From Chitinimonas_A lacunae (GTDB lineage Bacteria; Pseudomonadota; Gammaproteobacteria; Burkholderiales; Chitinimonadaceae): DNA of 64,000 bases. The translations under genes and the position numbers were made by a program. The notes beneath the pieces are model-generated. The model was given only the letters and a program-made list of their open reading frames with translations, searched no databases and had not been told where the DNA came from. This document shows positions 48,608 through 57,744 of the stretch, in pieces. Position 1 is the stretch's first letter; each line of letters starts with the position of its first letter. The DNA is taken from the NCBI RefSeq assembly GCF_042650885.1, contig NZ_JBHSBU010000001.1:248001-312000 (forward strand), read 5' to 3'.

Positions 48608-50890
48608 TCAGTGATCGGCGTAGGGGGTGTAGGCGGGCGCGGGCGGGTGCTTGAGGCCCACGCCTCGGAAGCCGCGCAGCCCCACGGTGTTGCGCCACTT
48701 CTCCACGCCACGCGTGAGCAGCAGGTCAGCAAAGCGCTTCTGGGAGCCGGCGAACTCACCGGCGGACTCGGCCCACTGCTTCCAGTCGGCAAAGAGTTCG
48801 CTGGTCAGTGACTTGGCATTGGCGTCGAGCACGCAGCGCTCGTCGAGCCAACGGCCCAGCGCGTCCTCGGCTTCGAAGTACTCTTCGGTCGCTTCCACCA
48901 CCTGTTGCGGCGGATCGAGCCGACCCAGGCGCTGCCAGTCCAGGCAGCCCTGCACCGCCCAGGCCAGGATGCCGTCTCGCTCAGCCAGCAACTTCTGCTG
49001 CAAGTGCTTATCCCGGCGCTCGGGCGGCACGGTGATCGTGAACGGGATCAAGTGCAGCCGCCGTTTCATCGCCTCGTCGATGTTGCGGATGGCCGGCTTG
49101 TGGTTGCCAGCGACGAAGAGCTTGAACTGCGGAAAGAACTCGAAGAAGTCCTGGCGCATGAAGCGCGCGGAGATCTTGTCGCCGCCCGTGAGGCTCTTGA
49201 CCTTGGATTCGGCCCACCGCCGCCCTTGCTCCGTCTCGATCGCTGCCACGAAACGCGCGCCGCGTAGGCCAGCCATGTCAGTCGGATGCCGGTCGGTACG
49301 GGTCTCCATGAAGGTGTCCATCGGCGCGTTCGACGCGTAGTCGCCCAGGATCGTGGCCAACGTGTTGACGAACACAGATTTGCCATTCGCACCGGTCCCG
49401 TAGAGAAAGAACAGCGCGTGCTCCTGCGTTGATCCGGTGAGCGCGTAGCCCGCCATGCGCTGCATGTACGCCTGCAACGCGTCATCGCCGCCAGTCACTT
49501 CGGCGATGAACTGCCGCCAGGTCGGGCAGTCGCCGGCCGGCGTGGCAGTGGTGATCTTGGTCATCCGGTCTGCCCGGTCGTGCGGGCGCTGCCGACCCGT
49601 CTTGAGATCGACAACACCGCCCGGCGTGTTGAGCAGCCAGGAATCGGCGTCCCATTCGGCCGTGGTTGCGGCATGTCGCCGATCCGCGCGAGCCAGCCGT
49701 TCCACGCCGCCAACGGTGCCAGAGGTGGCCAGTTTGGCCGCCACCTTGGGGTTATCGGCCTGGACGGCTGCATGCCGGCAGACGCCGCGGATGAGATCAG
49801 TCGCGGCCAGCGTGTCCTCGGTGCGCCAGCGCTGACCATCCCACACCAACCACCGTCCCCACGCGGCAACGTAGCGCCAGTCACGGTGGTAGCGACGAGT
49901 GAAGGCCAGCGCCAGTGCGTCTTCGGTACCCCATACCGATTCGTCAGTACCGACCACCGGCTCGCCGGGGTCCGCGATGTCGTGCATCTGCACACGCGGG
50001 CCGTGGGCCAGGAAGGCCGCCACGTCGAAGCCTTCGGACATGGCGTCGGCCGCGTCCCAGCCCTCGGCGGCATCCTCGGGTGGGTAGAGGATGTGGCAGG
50101 ACTTGGCGCCGGCGGACAGGATGGCCTGAGCCGCTTGCACCGCGTACTCCCAGCCCGGCTTGTCGCGGTCGGGCCAGACAAGTACCGCCTTGCCGGCCAG
50201 CGGCGACCAGTCAGTCTTGTCCACCGGCGCGTTGGCGCCGTGCATGGCAGTGGTGGCCACGATGCCAGCGTCGATCAGCGCCTGCGCGCACTTCTCGCCT
50301 TCGACGAGCACGACCTGCGCTGCCGTCGTCAGACCCAGCTGGTTGTAGAGGGGGCGCGGCTCGGGAGGGGCCATCTTGCGGCGGCGCGCATCCCAGGGAC
50401 GGAATTCCTTCCTCTGGCCGGGCGGGTCGTAGCGGTAGACGACCGCGATCAGTCGGCCAGCGGCGTCGAGGTAGTCCCACTTGGCGGTGGCCGGACCAAG
50501 GTCATCGACCGGAGCCTCCTTCTTCGGCCGACGCGGCGCGACCGGCCGAGCGCGACCGATCAGGTCAGCGGCAACACCGAGCACGCGCGGGAAGTCGGCG
50601 TGGACGTCCGTGCCGATATGGCGGGCGATCACGTCGAAGATGTCACCGCCGTCGCCCGTAGCACGGTCGGTCCACAAGCCGGCCTTTTCGCCTTCGAGCA
50701 CCACTTCAAGGCTGTCGCCGGGGCTGCCCATCACGTCACCGATAAGGAACTTGCCTCGCCGCTTCTTGCCGGCAGGAAACAGGGTGAACAGCACCGATTC
50801 GAGCCGGGCCAACAAGGCAGCGCGGATCTGATAGCGCTCGGCATCGAGGCTGCGCTCCGGGGCGGGAGCAACGTCGTTGAAGTCGATCAT
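48608..50890 (-). CDS. Bifunctional primase-helicase, phage/plasmid P4 type (760 aa)
   Basis: The N-terminal half has a Toprim-like region (VVLVEGEKCAQALIDAGI, VLVWPDRDKPGWEYA). The C-terminal half is an SF3/D5-type helicase with Walker A LYGTGANGKSVFVNTLA (about residue 500), FVAAIETEQGRRWAESK and KLFVAGNHKPAIRNIDEAMKR. It initiates replication of the element. The start overlaps the HTH gene by 4 bases. Confidence 0.92.
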   Translation of the reverse strand: MIDFNDVAPAPERSLDAERYQIRAALLARLESVLFTLFPAGKKRRGKFLIGDVMGSPGDSLEVVLEGEKAGLWTDRATGDGGDIFDVIARHIGTDVHADFPRVLGVAADLIGRARPVAPRRPKKEAPVDDLGPATAKWDYLDAAGRLIAVVYRYDPPGQRKEFRPWDARRRKMAPPEPRPLYNQLGLTTAAQVVLVEGEKCAQALIDAGIVATTAMHGANAPVDKTDWSPLAGKAVLVWPDRDKPGWEYAVQAAQAILSAGAKSCHILYPPEDAAEGWDAADAMSEGFDVAAFLAHGPRVQMHDIADPGEPVVGTDESVWGTEDALALAFTRRYHRDWRYVAAWGRWLVWDGQRWRTEDTLAATDLIRGVCRHAAVQADNPKVAAKLATSGTVGGVERLARADRRHAATTAEWDADSWLLNTPGGVVDLKTGRQRPHDRADRMTKITTATPAGDCPTWRQFIAEVTGGDDALQAYMQRMAGYALTGSTQEHALFFLYGTGANGKSVFVNTLATILGDYASNAPMDTFMETRTDRHPTDMAGLRGARFVAAIETEQGRRWAESKVKSLTGGDKISARFMRQDFFEFFPQFKLFVAGNHKPAIRNIDEAMKRRLHLIPFTITVPPERRDKHLQQKLLAERDGILAWAVQGCLDWQRLGRLDPPQQVVEATEEYFEAEDALGRWLDERCVLDANAKSLTSELFADWKQWAESAGEFAGSQKRFADLLLTRGVEKWRNTVGLRGFRGVGLKHPPAPAYTPYADH

Positions 50891-51138
50891 TCGCCCCCCT
50901 CGGCTTTGCTTGGCCGCAAAGCATCACGCCCCTGCGCAGCGGTGCTGTGAGCCGCCCATGCAGACAGTTCTGACAGCCGGTACCGAACGAGCCCGCCCAG
51001 GAGGTAGTGCGGAATGCGGTACTTGCTGCGCATCGCCGGGTCGGCGAACCAGTAGTACGGAAGCCGCAGCGACGCGGCCGCTTGCTTGGCGTCGATCATC
51101 GGTTCGACGGCCATGACGGCATCGGGCTTGGTGCTCAT
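50887..51138 (-). CDS. Small excisionase-like DNA-binding protein (83 aa)
   Basis: ATG 51138 overlaps the nuclease stop (ATGA). The core is IDAKQAAASLRLPYYWFADP followed by RSKYRIPHYLLGGLVRYRLS, a MerR/excisionase-like wing. It resembles the second domain of the protein at 25880-26443. It probably binds an origin or regulatory site for the primase. Confidence 0.72.
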   Translation of the reverse strand: MSTKPDAVMAVEPMIDAKQAAASLRLPYYWFADPAMRSKYRIPHYLLGGLVRYRLSELSAWAAHSTAAQGRDALRPSKAEGGE

Positions 51139-51881
51139 GCCTGACTCCTCCAGCACCGGTCCTGCCACGGGCACATCCGGCATTCAAAGTGGGTAGATTC
51201 GGAGAACGAGCGCGGCAGCAGATCACCGGCCTCAGTCGCGGCGATCACCTTGACCGCGCGGTCCGACATGCGCTGCGCGAGCGCCGCATCGAAGGGCACC
51301 AGCTCGGCGTAAATCTCCATCGTGTCTGCGTTGACTGCGGTGAACAGCGCCGGGTGTTCGTGCAGATCAAGGTAGGCCTGGTACAGCGCCACCTGGGCCG
51401 CATACACGGGCTTGGCGACAGCGAGCCGGTACTTCTCCAACTCGCGCCATGACTTCGAGCCCAGGCACTTGTTCTCCCACAGCGCCGGATACCCGAAGCC
51501 ATGACCCAAGTCGGGACCGGCCACGATCACGCCATCGACGTGCCCCTGCAGGCGGCCGTCCAAGGCGGTGAAGCCGAACTGGTCGCCGTTGGCCTTGCGT
51601 GTGCGCAGATCGAAGCCCGCCGCACGCAGCCACGTCACCGCGCAGTCCTCCATGACGTGACCGCGCTCGAAGATGCGCAGGATGCGCCCGTCAGTGTCGC
51701 GGCCGGCATCGACCGGAGCCGCGGCGTACTCGTACTGCAATGCACGCTCGCACTCGGCCCCGAGGCGCGATGCGCCCAGATAGGTGCGTCGCGGCTGCGC
51801 TGCCCGGGCGCGCTGCATCCCGGTATCGATCAACGCGGTCAGAAGGCCAGAGAGACTGGCCGAGGAGTTGAAGTCCATCAT
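51135..51881 (-). CDS. PD-(D/E)XK (Cas4/RecB-like) nuclease (248 aa)
   Basis: Two adjacent ATGs (51881 and 51878) are possible starts. The nuclease core is GHVMEDCAVTWLRAAGF, LDGRLQGHVDGVIVAGPD with the catalytic aspartate, and LWENKCLGSKSWREL with the ExK motif. HFECRMCPWQDRCW gives C-terminal cysteines of an iron-sulphur cluster as in Cas4. With the Sak4-like ATPase it probably forms the phage recombination module. Confidence 0.85.
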   Translation of the reverse strand: MMDFNSSASLSGLLTALIDTGMQRARAAQPRRTYLGASRLGAECERALQYEYAAAPVDAGRDTDGRILRIFERGHVMEDCAVTWLRAAGFDLRTRKANGDQFGFTALDGRLQGHVDGVIVAGPDLGHGFGYPALWENKCLGSKSWRELEKYRLAVAKPVYAAQVALYQAYLDLHEHPALFTAVNADTMEIYAELVPFDAALAQRMSDRAVKVIAATEAGDLLPRSFSESTHFECRMCPWQDRCWRSQA

Positions 51882-52387
51882 GGCTTCTTCCCCTTGGTCT
51901 GCTGCCCGGGATGTTCCCAAGGCAGGTCGTCGGCCATGTCGGCGAATGGGCTCGCATCCGCCCTCATGGGGTCGGGCGTTGGCGTCATTCCGCGCACTGG
52001 GGGGTACTTGGTCGCCTCATGGTGCTCGACCATCGCCTCCGTGTAGCAGGTGACGATGGCGTCGATAACCTGCAACGCCTCTGCCTCCGCGTACTCACCG
52101 AGTGGCTTGGCAAAGCCGATCTCGCCTGCCGCTTCGCCGAAAGCCTTGAGGCACTTGCGCATGGCGGCAAGCTCGACGTCAGACGGATCGATCATGGTGA
52201 CCTCCGTCTCGTTTCGCGCCCCTTCCTTCACGCGCAGCCAGTTGCCGTAAAGCGCGTGAAACGCCTCCTGGCAGCGACGCGAGCAGAACACCCAGTCGAT
52301 GGGGTAGCGCCGGGGATCGCCGACACCGTGCCGGTTGTCGGTGTGGCCGAAGCCCCGGGCCTGTCGTTTGCAGACCCAGCATTTCAT
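51878..52387 (-). CDS. Zinc-ribbon phage protein, DUF6511-like (169 aa)
   Basis: The N-terminus is a treble-clef-like zinc ribbon (MKCWVCKRQARGFGH and WVFCSRRCQEAFHALYG). A helical second half follows (MIDPSDVELAAMRKCLKAF, EYAEAEALQVIDAIV), with a proline-rich end. It overlaps the nuclease start by 4 bases. The function is unknown; the operon position suggests a replication or recombination accessory. Confidence 0.65.
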   Translation of the reverse strand: MKCWVCKRQARGFGHTDNRHGVGDPRRYPIDWVFCSRRCQEAFHALYGNWLRVKEGARNETEVTMIDPSDVELAAMRKCLKAFGEAAGEIGFAKPLGEYAEAEALQVIDAIVTCYTEAMVEHHEATKYPPVRGMTPTPDPMRADASPFADMADDLPWEHPGQQTKGKKP

Positions 52388-52396
52388 CCGCCCCCC

Positions 52397-53002
52397 TCAC
52401 TGCGCCCAGGCGGGCTTGCCAGGGACGGCAGGGCGGACTGCCTGCATGGGAGCCGCCGGTGCAGATGCAGAACGCGTCACCGCAGCGGGTACAGGCGCCG
52501 CGCCCAACGCTTGGGCGTAGTCCGCCTGGTCGGGCTCGACCGCCATCTTCACGACGTTGCGCAGTTCGCCGCGCCCGTCCTTCTCGATGTCAATGCGCGC
52601 AACGAACTCCAGGCCATCGAGCTCGTGGAAGCCCTGGATGCGGCGGGCAGCGGCGGCCTGCGGCGAACTGTCCTGAGGTCGGATGTTGCGCGCAGAGTTC
52701 AGCGCGGCACGGACGAAGCTCCGCCCCATGTTCCCCCACGCCGGTCCCTTTGGGCTGTGCAGGCCGACATTGCTCCACATCTTGCGGCGGGCGTACTCGC
52801 CCTCCAGCACGACGAACTCGCAGGCCAGGTAGACCGAGCCGGTCTCGAAACTCTGCGTGGCGTATCCACCGGTCCAGCCCTGCACCGGGTCGTCGTATCC
52901 GCCGGGCTTGATAGTCATCCGGACTCGGGCGACCGTGCCCTTGGGGATCAGGTCGAAGGTCTGCTGCTGTTCGGCGTCGTTGAAGTCGCTCCAAGCGGTC
53001 AT
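52397..53002 (-). CDS. Phage protein, probable single-strand DNA-binding partner (201 aa)
   Basis: The N-terminal two-thirds look like a beta-barrel: FDLIPKGTVARVRMTIKPGG, GSVYLACEFVVLEGEYARRK, and LEFVARIDIEKDGRGELRN. The tail from about residue 165 is a low-complexity Ala/Pro segment (AAPVPAAVTRSASAPAAP), as in single-strand-binding proteins. It directly follows the Sak4-like ATPase gene (3-base gap), where such partners are often found. The role is inferred. Confidence 0.6.
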   Translation of the reverse strand: MTAWSDFNDAEQQQTFDLIPKGTVARVRMTIKPGGYDDPVQGWTGGYATQSFETGSVYLACEFVVLEGEYARRKMWSNVGLHSPKGPAWGNMGRSFVRAALNSARNIRPQDSSPQAAAARRIQGFHELDGLEFVARIDIEKDGRGELRNVVKMAVEPDQADYAQALGAAPVPAAVTRSASAPAAPMQAVRPAVPGKPAWAQ

Positions 53003-53005
53003 GGC

Positions 53006-53827
53006 TTATTCCTTGGTGGTGTTCGGGATGTGGGTGGCGGCGGCGCACTTCTCGATCAGCGCGCGCAGGTCGGGCGGCTCCAGCTGGTCGAGCTGGCCTG
53101 AGCGGTCCTTGGCCGGGTAGCCGTAGGGATTCAGGGTGTGGGTGACGAAGGAGCGGTAGGGGCTGCCGTCCTCGGCCTTGATCTCGGCCAGCGTCACGAC
53201 CTCGTCGACGATCCCCGGCAGCTCGGCCGCCGTCTTGGCGCCCTCGATCTGCGGGACGAACACCTTGCGGTTGAAGTCGTCGACACGCTCGTCGAGGATG
53301 GCGACGAAGACGACGTGCTTGCCACGCGCGTGCTGAAGATGCGTAAGCGCGGTCAGCATCTCGGTGCCGAGCAAGCCGTAGGCGCCGCGCGTGTCGGGCT
53401 TGCCAGTGCGCTCGGACACAGCCTGCGGCTGGGCCTTGGCCCAGATCAGCGCCAGCCGCGCCAGCACGGTGATGCTGTCGACGAAGTAGGTGTCGTACTT
53501 GGCCAGTTGCGCCGGGTCGCCGTAGCGTTCGCAGACGTGGCGGTAATGCGCCTCCGAGAACGGTGCCTCGGGCGGCAGCGCCGGATTCGGACCGGCGAGG
53601 AACACCACGAGATCACGGAACTCCGGCCAGGTGGTCGGACGCACACAGTCGCCGCGCCAGTCCTTGACGGCCAAGTCGCCGGCCTCCAGATCGACGAACA
53701 GAGTCGAGGCCTCGGGCAGTGTCTTGAGCTGGGTGGTCTTGCCGATGCCGCTCTTGCCCAGCAGCACGAGTTTCACGCCCTGCTTCTCGCGCAGCCGTTG
53801 GTCGGCGGTGATGATGGGAAGTGCCAT
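53006..53827 (-). CDS. Sak4-like phage recombination ATPase (273 aa)
   Basis: ATG 53827 overlaps the Bro-N gene stop. Walker A is LLGKSGIGKTTQLKTLP (about residues 22-38) and Walker B FVDSITVLARLAL. LFVDLEAGDLAVKDW and GKHVVFVAILDERVDD are typical of phage nucleotide-binding Sak4 proteins, distant RecA/Rad51 relatives. The longer frame to 54211 is rejected because it runs inside the neighbour. It anneals or pairs single-stranded DNA. Confidence 0.83.
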   Translation of the reverse strand: MALPIITADQRLREKQGVKLVLLGKSGIGKTTQLKTLPEASTLFVDLEAGDLAVKDWRGDCVRPTTWPEFRDLVVFLAGPNPALPPEAPFSEAHYRHVCERYGDPAQLAKYDTYFVDSITVLARLALIWAKAQPQAVSERTGKPDTRGAYGLLGTEMLTALTHLQHARGKHVVFVAILDERVDDFNRKVFVPQIEGAKTAAELPGIVDEVVTLAEIKAEDGSPYRSFVTHTLNPYGYPAKDRSGQLDQLEPPDLRALIEKCAAATHIPNTTKE

Positions 53828-54582
53828 CACGCCACCTCCTTCAGCTGCTCGGCGACGGCGGGGTTCCAGAGAATCTGGTAGCCGCTGTGCCCGTTGCGCG
53901 AGTACGGCATCGCTTCGGCCCAAGCCTCGCCGGACTCGGTCAGCTCCCACTCGTCGCGTTCGTTGCGGAACTGCAGGCCGTGCTGGGCCAGACGCTGGTT
54001 GGTGGCCTTGGCAGACAGGCCGAGCAGCTTGCCGAGCTGAGTGGCGTTGAGCGAGCAGATCGCCTCGTTCGCGGCCGGCAGAGCGCGCCGCAGGGTCTCG
54101 ACCGCCAAGCCCGTGTTCTCGTGGATGCAGGTGAGCGTGGCCGCCATCGCGATGCCGGGCTTCACCCCGGGAACCTTGGCGACGGCCTCGCCGATCAGCA
54201 GAATCGAGCACACACGGTCTTGGGTCGGGGCAGGCAGTGCCGGTGTTCCAGACAGCGCGTAGCGACCCGTCTTGCGGATGGCCGGCAGCACTTCGTGGGT
54301 CACCCAGCGCTTGAAACGCTTGGCCTCGGGCTTGCGGCTCTTGAGGATGGCCGAGTACAGGCCGGATTCGTTGATGACCAGCATCTCCTGATCGCCCGAG
54401 GGGGTACGCACAATCTGCGTACCCTTCTCGTCGTCATCGAGCGAGCGGGTCATGTCGCTGGCCATGCGGTAGTCGAGCGACTGGGCGACATCCGCCGCGA
54501 CGAACCAAGGCTCGCCTTGTGCGTCGGTGACAACACGGACCGGCCGGCCCTCGAAATCGAACGGAATCAGTTCGTTGTTCAT
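53827..54582 (-). CDS. Bro-N family antirepressor-like protein (251 aa)
   Basis: The N-terminal Bro-N domain is complete: PFDFEGRPVRVVTDAQGEPW, FVAADVAQSLDYRM, VINESGLYSAILKSRKPEAK and RFKRWVTHEVLPAIRKTGRY. The C-terminal half (NATQLGKLLGLSAKATNQRL, WELTESGEAWAE) is an ANT/phage-regulatory-like HTH. Such proteins are antirepressors or early regulators. It lies early in the leftward operon. Confidence 0.88.
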   Translation of the reverse strand: MNNELIPFDFEGRPVRVVTDAQGEPWFVAADVAQSLDYRMASDMTRSLDDDEKGTQIVRTPSGDQEMLVINESGLYSAILKSRKPEAKRFKRWVTHEVLPAIRKTGRYALSGTPALPAPTQDRVCSILLIGEAVAKVPGVKPGIAMAATLTCIHENTGLAVETLRRALPAANEAICSLNATQLGKLLGLSAKATNQRLAQHGLQFRNERDEWELTESGEAWAEAMPYSRNGHSGYQILWNPAVAEQLKEVA

Positions 54583-54585
54583 GGA

Positions 54586-55065
54586 TCAGTCCTCCGAGGT
54601 CAAGGTCAGCCGAAACGTGGGTTTGCCAGGCTTGACCGTGCGCGCGGCCTCGAATTGCGAGCGCAGAGCCGCGGGCCAGTTGTTGAAGCGCGACTCGGAG
54701 ACGCTGAACTCGACGTCCAGGTAGTCCTCGACCTTCTCGCCGGCCTCGGCGATGCGCCGAGCGGTGGCAGCGAGCTGCGCCTGGTCCCAGGACACGCGCT
54801 TCGGGGTGTCGACCGTGACGCGCAGCGGGCCGTCCTGGAGATGGATGACGCCGAAGTCCTTGCCGGCCTCGAAGCGCGCGGCGCGGACCTGTTCGCCATA
54901 GGCCGCATCCAGCGCCACGTCGAACTTGGCGCGCGCCTTCTTGAGCCAATCAAGGGCTTCGTCGAGGTTGCGGGAGATCTCGGCCTTCTGGTCAGGCGGA
55001 AGCGCTGCCAATTGGCCGACCGACATCGCGGCAATGTCGGCGGGGAATACGGTCAGGTCACTCAT
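54586..55065 (-). CDS. Hypothetical early phage protein (159 aa)
   Basis: ATG 55065 with GAGGGAG upstream is preferred to GTG 55080. The first half is helical and charged (LPPDQKAEISRNLDEALDWL, KARAKFDVALDAAYG). The second half (VTVDTPKRVSWDQAQLAATA, FSVSESRFNNWPAALR) may hold a small domain. It recalls phage proteins found with recombination genes, but I cannot name the family. Confidence 0.65.
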   Translation of the reverse strand: MSDLTVFPADIAAMSVGQLAALPPDQKAEISRNLDEALDWLKKARAKFDVALDAAYGEQVRAARFEAGKDFGVIHLQDGPLRVTVDTPKRVSWDQAQLAATARRIAEAGEKVEDYLDVEFSVSESRFNNWPAALRSQFEAARTVKPGKPTFRLTLTSED

Positions 55066-55076
55066 GGCCGTCTCCC

Positions 55077-55373
55077 TCACTGGTACGCCCGAGCAAAGGT
55101 CGAGTAGCGCGAGACGCGCCGTTCGAAAGCTTCGACTTCGGAGATCAGGTAGGTGACGCGGGCGCCCAGCTTGCAGAAGACTGGGCCGAGCTGCTCTTGA
55201 CGCCAGCGGCGTAGGGTCTTAACCGACAGGCCCCAGCGGGCCGCCAGCTCATGCTCGTTGAGGGCGAGGCGGACTTCGCCTGCAGATTGCGTCCAGCGTG
55301 CAGATTGGCTGCGCGTCTGAACAGAAGGGACTCGGGTATTCACGAGATGTGCTCCTGTGTAGTGAAAGGGCAC
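55077..55373 (-). CDS. Excisionase/MerR-like HTH protein, first gene of the phage operon (98 aa)
   Basis: The core ELAARWGLSVKTLRRWRQEQ with LGARVTYLISEVEAFERR is an HTH_17/excisionase domain. It closely resembles the first domain of the protein at 25880-26443. The first 35 residues are unlike the family, so an internal start is possible. Three TGTAGGT repeats lie upstream (55395-55434). It probably controls the long leftward operon or excision. Confidence 0.78.
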   Translation of the reverse strand: MPFHYTGAHLVNTRVPSVQTRSQSARWTQSAGEVRLALNEHELAARWGLSVKTLRRWRQEQLGPVFCKLGARVTYLISEVEAFERRVSRYSTFARAYQ

Positions 55374-55394
55374 GTCTCATTCTTCGAATCGGTC

Positions 55395-55434
55395 TGTAGG
55401 TCGTCCGCTGATGTTTTGTAGGTCGAATGTAGGT
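55395..55434. promoter_or_regulatory. Three TGTAGGT direct repeats upstream of the phage operon
   Basis: TGTAGGTCG occurs at 55395-55403 and 55417-55425, and TGTAGGT at 55428-55434. The spacing of the first two is 22 bases, two helical turns. They are candidate operator sites for the first gene's HTH product. Confidence 0.6.
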
Positions 55435-55451
55435 GGACGCCAGAAGCAGAA

Positions 55452-55473
55452 CGGGCTGCCCAAGGGCAGCCCG
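55452..55473. terminator. Strong hairpin after the 737-residue gene
   Basis: CGGGCTGCC (55452-55460) and GGCAGCCCG (55465-55473) form a perfect 9-base stem with a CAAG loop. The following minus-strand sequence is only moderately T-rich. It separates the leftward three-gene cassette from the phage operon and may end its transcript. Confidence 0.6.
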
Positions 55474-55502
55474 CACGGCGTTGACTCCTCCAGATGTAGA
55501 GA

Positions 55503-57716
55503 TCAGAGCAGCAGCATCCAACCCCGGGACTTGTCGGGTGGATGCCCGATGTACTGCTTCCAGGTATCGCCAGTAAAGAGCTGGGCAGGAGACTTGCTGC
55601 TCATGCCTTCGAACAGCGCGCCACCGGTCACAACCGGATTACCTGCGCGATGCGCTTGCATCAAGCGCTCGACCACCAGAACTTGTTTGCCCCCGACGAG
55701 AGAGAACGGCAGCTTGCCAGGGATGATGAGCGTGGCCGTTTCCTTGCCCGCGATATCGCAGGTGATGCGCAGATCAGGAACGGCCGCTGCGAAGGCTCGC
55801 TGGCGACCATCGCGCAGGATCTGCATCAGCCGTGTCTGGTCGACGGTGATTCCAGCTTCGTCCGCTGTCAGGACATCAGCCAGCTGCGCGATGACGTTCG
55901 CCCCGAGGAACTCAGGACAAACCCCCGTGGCTGTCAGAACCACACCCCAGCCCGACTGACCGTCGCCGCGCAGACTGCTGTCTACAGAGGCAATGACATC
56001 CATTCGGTCAAGGCAGCGAGCCAGGTGCACCGGAACATCGTCGTTTCCGTCGACCAGCGTACCGAGCTTCACGACGGGACCGGTTGACCGCGGCGTGCGC
56101 CCCATGCGCATCGCACTGCGCAACCCCTTGATGACACGCTCGGTGAGCCAGTCCCGCTTGACCTCGAATCGCTCCAGCTCGCTGGGATCAACCGCAACCA
56201 GGAGTCCGGTCTGCGGGTCGTCAAAGACCAGCCGCCCTTCAATCGAACGCACTGGCGCCTGGAGTACCGTCCCATCGTCGCGAACTCGGGTCACAAATGA
56301 TGCCCGCGCCTTCGGAACCAGGAAGCCCGCCGACCGCAGCACGGAAACGTCCGCGCCCCAGTTGTGCAGTTCAGCGCGGGACACTTCCGCACAATCCGAC
56401 TCATACAACCGCAGCATCGCGCTGAACTGCCCGGCCTCGCTCGCGGCATCGAGTGGCGCGACCGATCTGACGATGCCGTAGGCCTCAAGAACCGCATAGC
56501 CCAACTCGCGGTCGCGCGGGTCCTGACGGCTTGCTAGGTTGCAACGATTAGGCGCGCTCAGCGTGATCGGCAGGTTCACCTCCTTACCGTTACGTTCGAA
56601 CCGCAGGTTGATCACGACCCGGCTGATCAGCGTTGCCCGGCTGAAGATGTTGTTGTCGCCGAGCATGGCGCGCGCTGCGGTATCGATGTCGTCGTCCTTG
56701 TCGACCTTTACCACCACACGGCGCTTGAGGTTCTGCGGCCGCGCTTCGGCCTCGACCACTCGAACGTCCAACACACCAAGATGTTCCACCTCTGCTTGCG
56801 ACAGATGAAGCGACCGATAGAAGCGCTCCAGGTTGTACTGGCGAAGCGACATCGGCCTACCTGACAGATCTGATCCCGTCGCGACTTCCGCGAACGCAGC
56901 GGCGATCAGCGGACGCTCGGCTGCCTGCTCGGCGAATACCTCGATCCGTTTCTGGGCAGGTTCGAATAGCAGTGTTGCTTCGACCGGAGGCTTGTAGTGG
57001 ATGGGCTGTAGAGAGAGATCGGGCAAGGTGTCCTGGACGCTGCTGGTCATTCCGGCATGCCGGATCAAGAACATGTGTAGTGAAGGCGAACCCGCACCGT
57101 CATCAGACTGGGAGACCTCGAAGTGCTGAATGAGGCAAGGACCGGAGATCTGCAGCTGCTCCTTGATCTTGGTCTCGAACGCGGCCTTGGCGGCTTCGTT
57201 CCACTCGAATTGCGCCAGTTGGTCGCAGTCGACCTCGAAGGCTTCATAGAGGCGACCGAAGTTCCGATAGTGCTCGGCGAAGTGGAATCGCTCGGCCTCC
57301 TCGAACAGCTGGGGCACCCGAATCAGCAGGAACACCGATCTCCCAAGGTCGTCGGTCTGTGCATCAAAGCCGGCACGTAGTCCGCCTTCCGGATCATCGA
57401 ATTTGTAGATGTCGCGCTCGACGACTTTGATTGCCGCGGGGCCTTTGCCTTCGGCCAATGCGATAACCCGTCGCGCATCGCCTTCAAGCCTCGACAGGGA
57501 TTCCGTGGTCAGATGTCGGCAGCCGTCGGCCAGCGCCCGTCGAGCCTGGGCACACGTCTGGGCATCGGCCTCAGGCGTCAGTTGCGCGAGCGCGGACGTA
57601 ACCCACGGCTGACCTGCCAGGTCGCTGACGCTGTCGCAAAGCGTCCGAATGGCACCAAGGGATGCGGTTTCAACAAACCGATGGAACGAGGCAGTGTTCT
57701 TTTTCGCCTGGGTCAT
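55503..57716 (-). CDS. Large protein of unknown function in an ImmA-PIN cassette (737 aa)
   Basis: I do not recognise any domain. The protein is soluble, without signal peptide or membrane segment, and balanced in charge. A helical N-terminal 150 residues leads to mixed alpha/beta regions, for example KRRVVVKVDKDDDIDTAARA, LISRVVINLRFERNGKEVNL and GIRLV-type strands such as VRSIEGRLVFDDPQTGLLVA. There is no Walker A, HNH or PD-(D/E)XK motif. It is the last gene of a three-gene operon: PIN protein 28 bases upstream, XRE-ImmA before that. It may be the sensor or effector of a defence module. Confidence 0.7.
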   Translation of the reverse strand: MTQAKKNTASFHRFVETASLGAIRTLCDSVSDLAGQPWVTSALAQLTPEADAQTCAQARRALADGCRHLTTESLSRLEGDARRVIALAEGKGPAAIKVVERDIYKFDDPEGGLRAGFDAQTDDLGRSVFLLIRVPQLFEEAERFHFAEHYRNFGRLYEAFEVDCDQLAQFEWNEAAKAAFETKIKEQLQISGPCLIQHFEVSQSDDGAGSPSLHMFLIRHAGMTSSVQDTLPDLSLQPIHYKPPVEATLLFEPAQKRIEVFAEQAAERPLIAAAFAEVATGSDLSGRPMSLRQYNLERFYRSLHLSQAEVEHLGVLDVRVVEAEARPQNLKRRVVVKVDKDDDIDTAARAMLGDNNIFSRATLISRVVINLRFERNGKEVNLPITLSAPNRCNLASRQDPRDRELGYAVLEAYGIVRSVAPLDAASEAGQFSAMLRLYESDCAEVSRAELHNWGADVSVLRSAGFLVPKARASFVTRVRDDGTVLQAPVRSIEGRLVFDDPQTGLLVAVDPSELERFEVKRDWLTERVIKGLRSAMRMGRTPRSTGPVVKLGTLVDGNDDVPVHLARCLDRMDVIASVDSSLRGDGQSGWGVVLTATGVCPEFLGANVIAQLADVLTADEAGITVDQTRLMQILRDGRQRAFAAAVPDLRITCDIAGKETATLIIPGKLPFSLVGGKQVLVVERLMQAHRAGNPVVTGGALFEGMSSKSPAQLFTGDTWKQYIGHPPDKSRGWMLLL

Positions 57717-57744
57717 TGTTCGTTCTTGTTGTTCAACCTTCCTG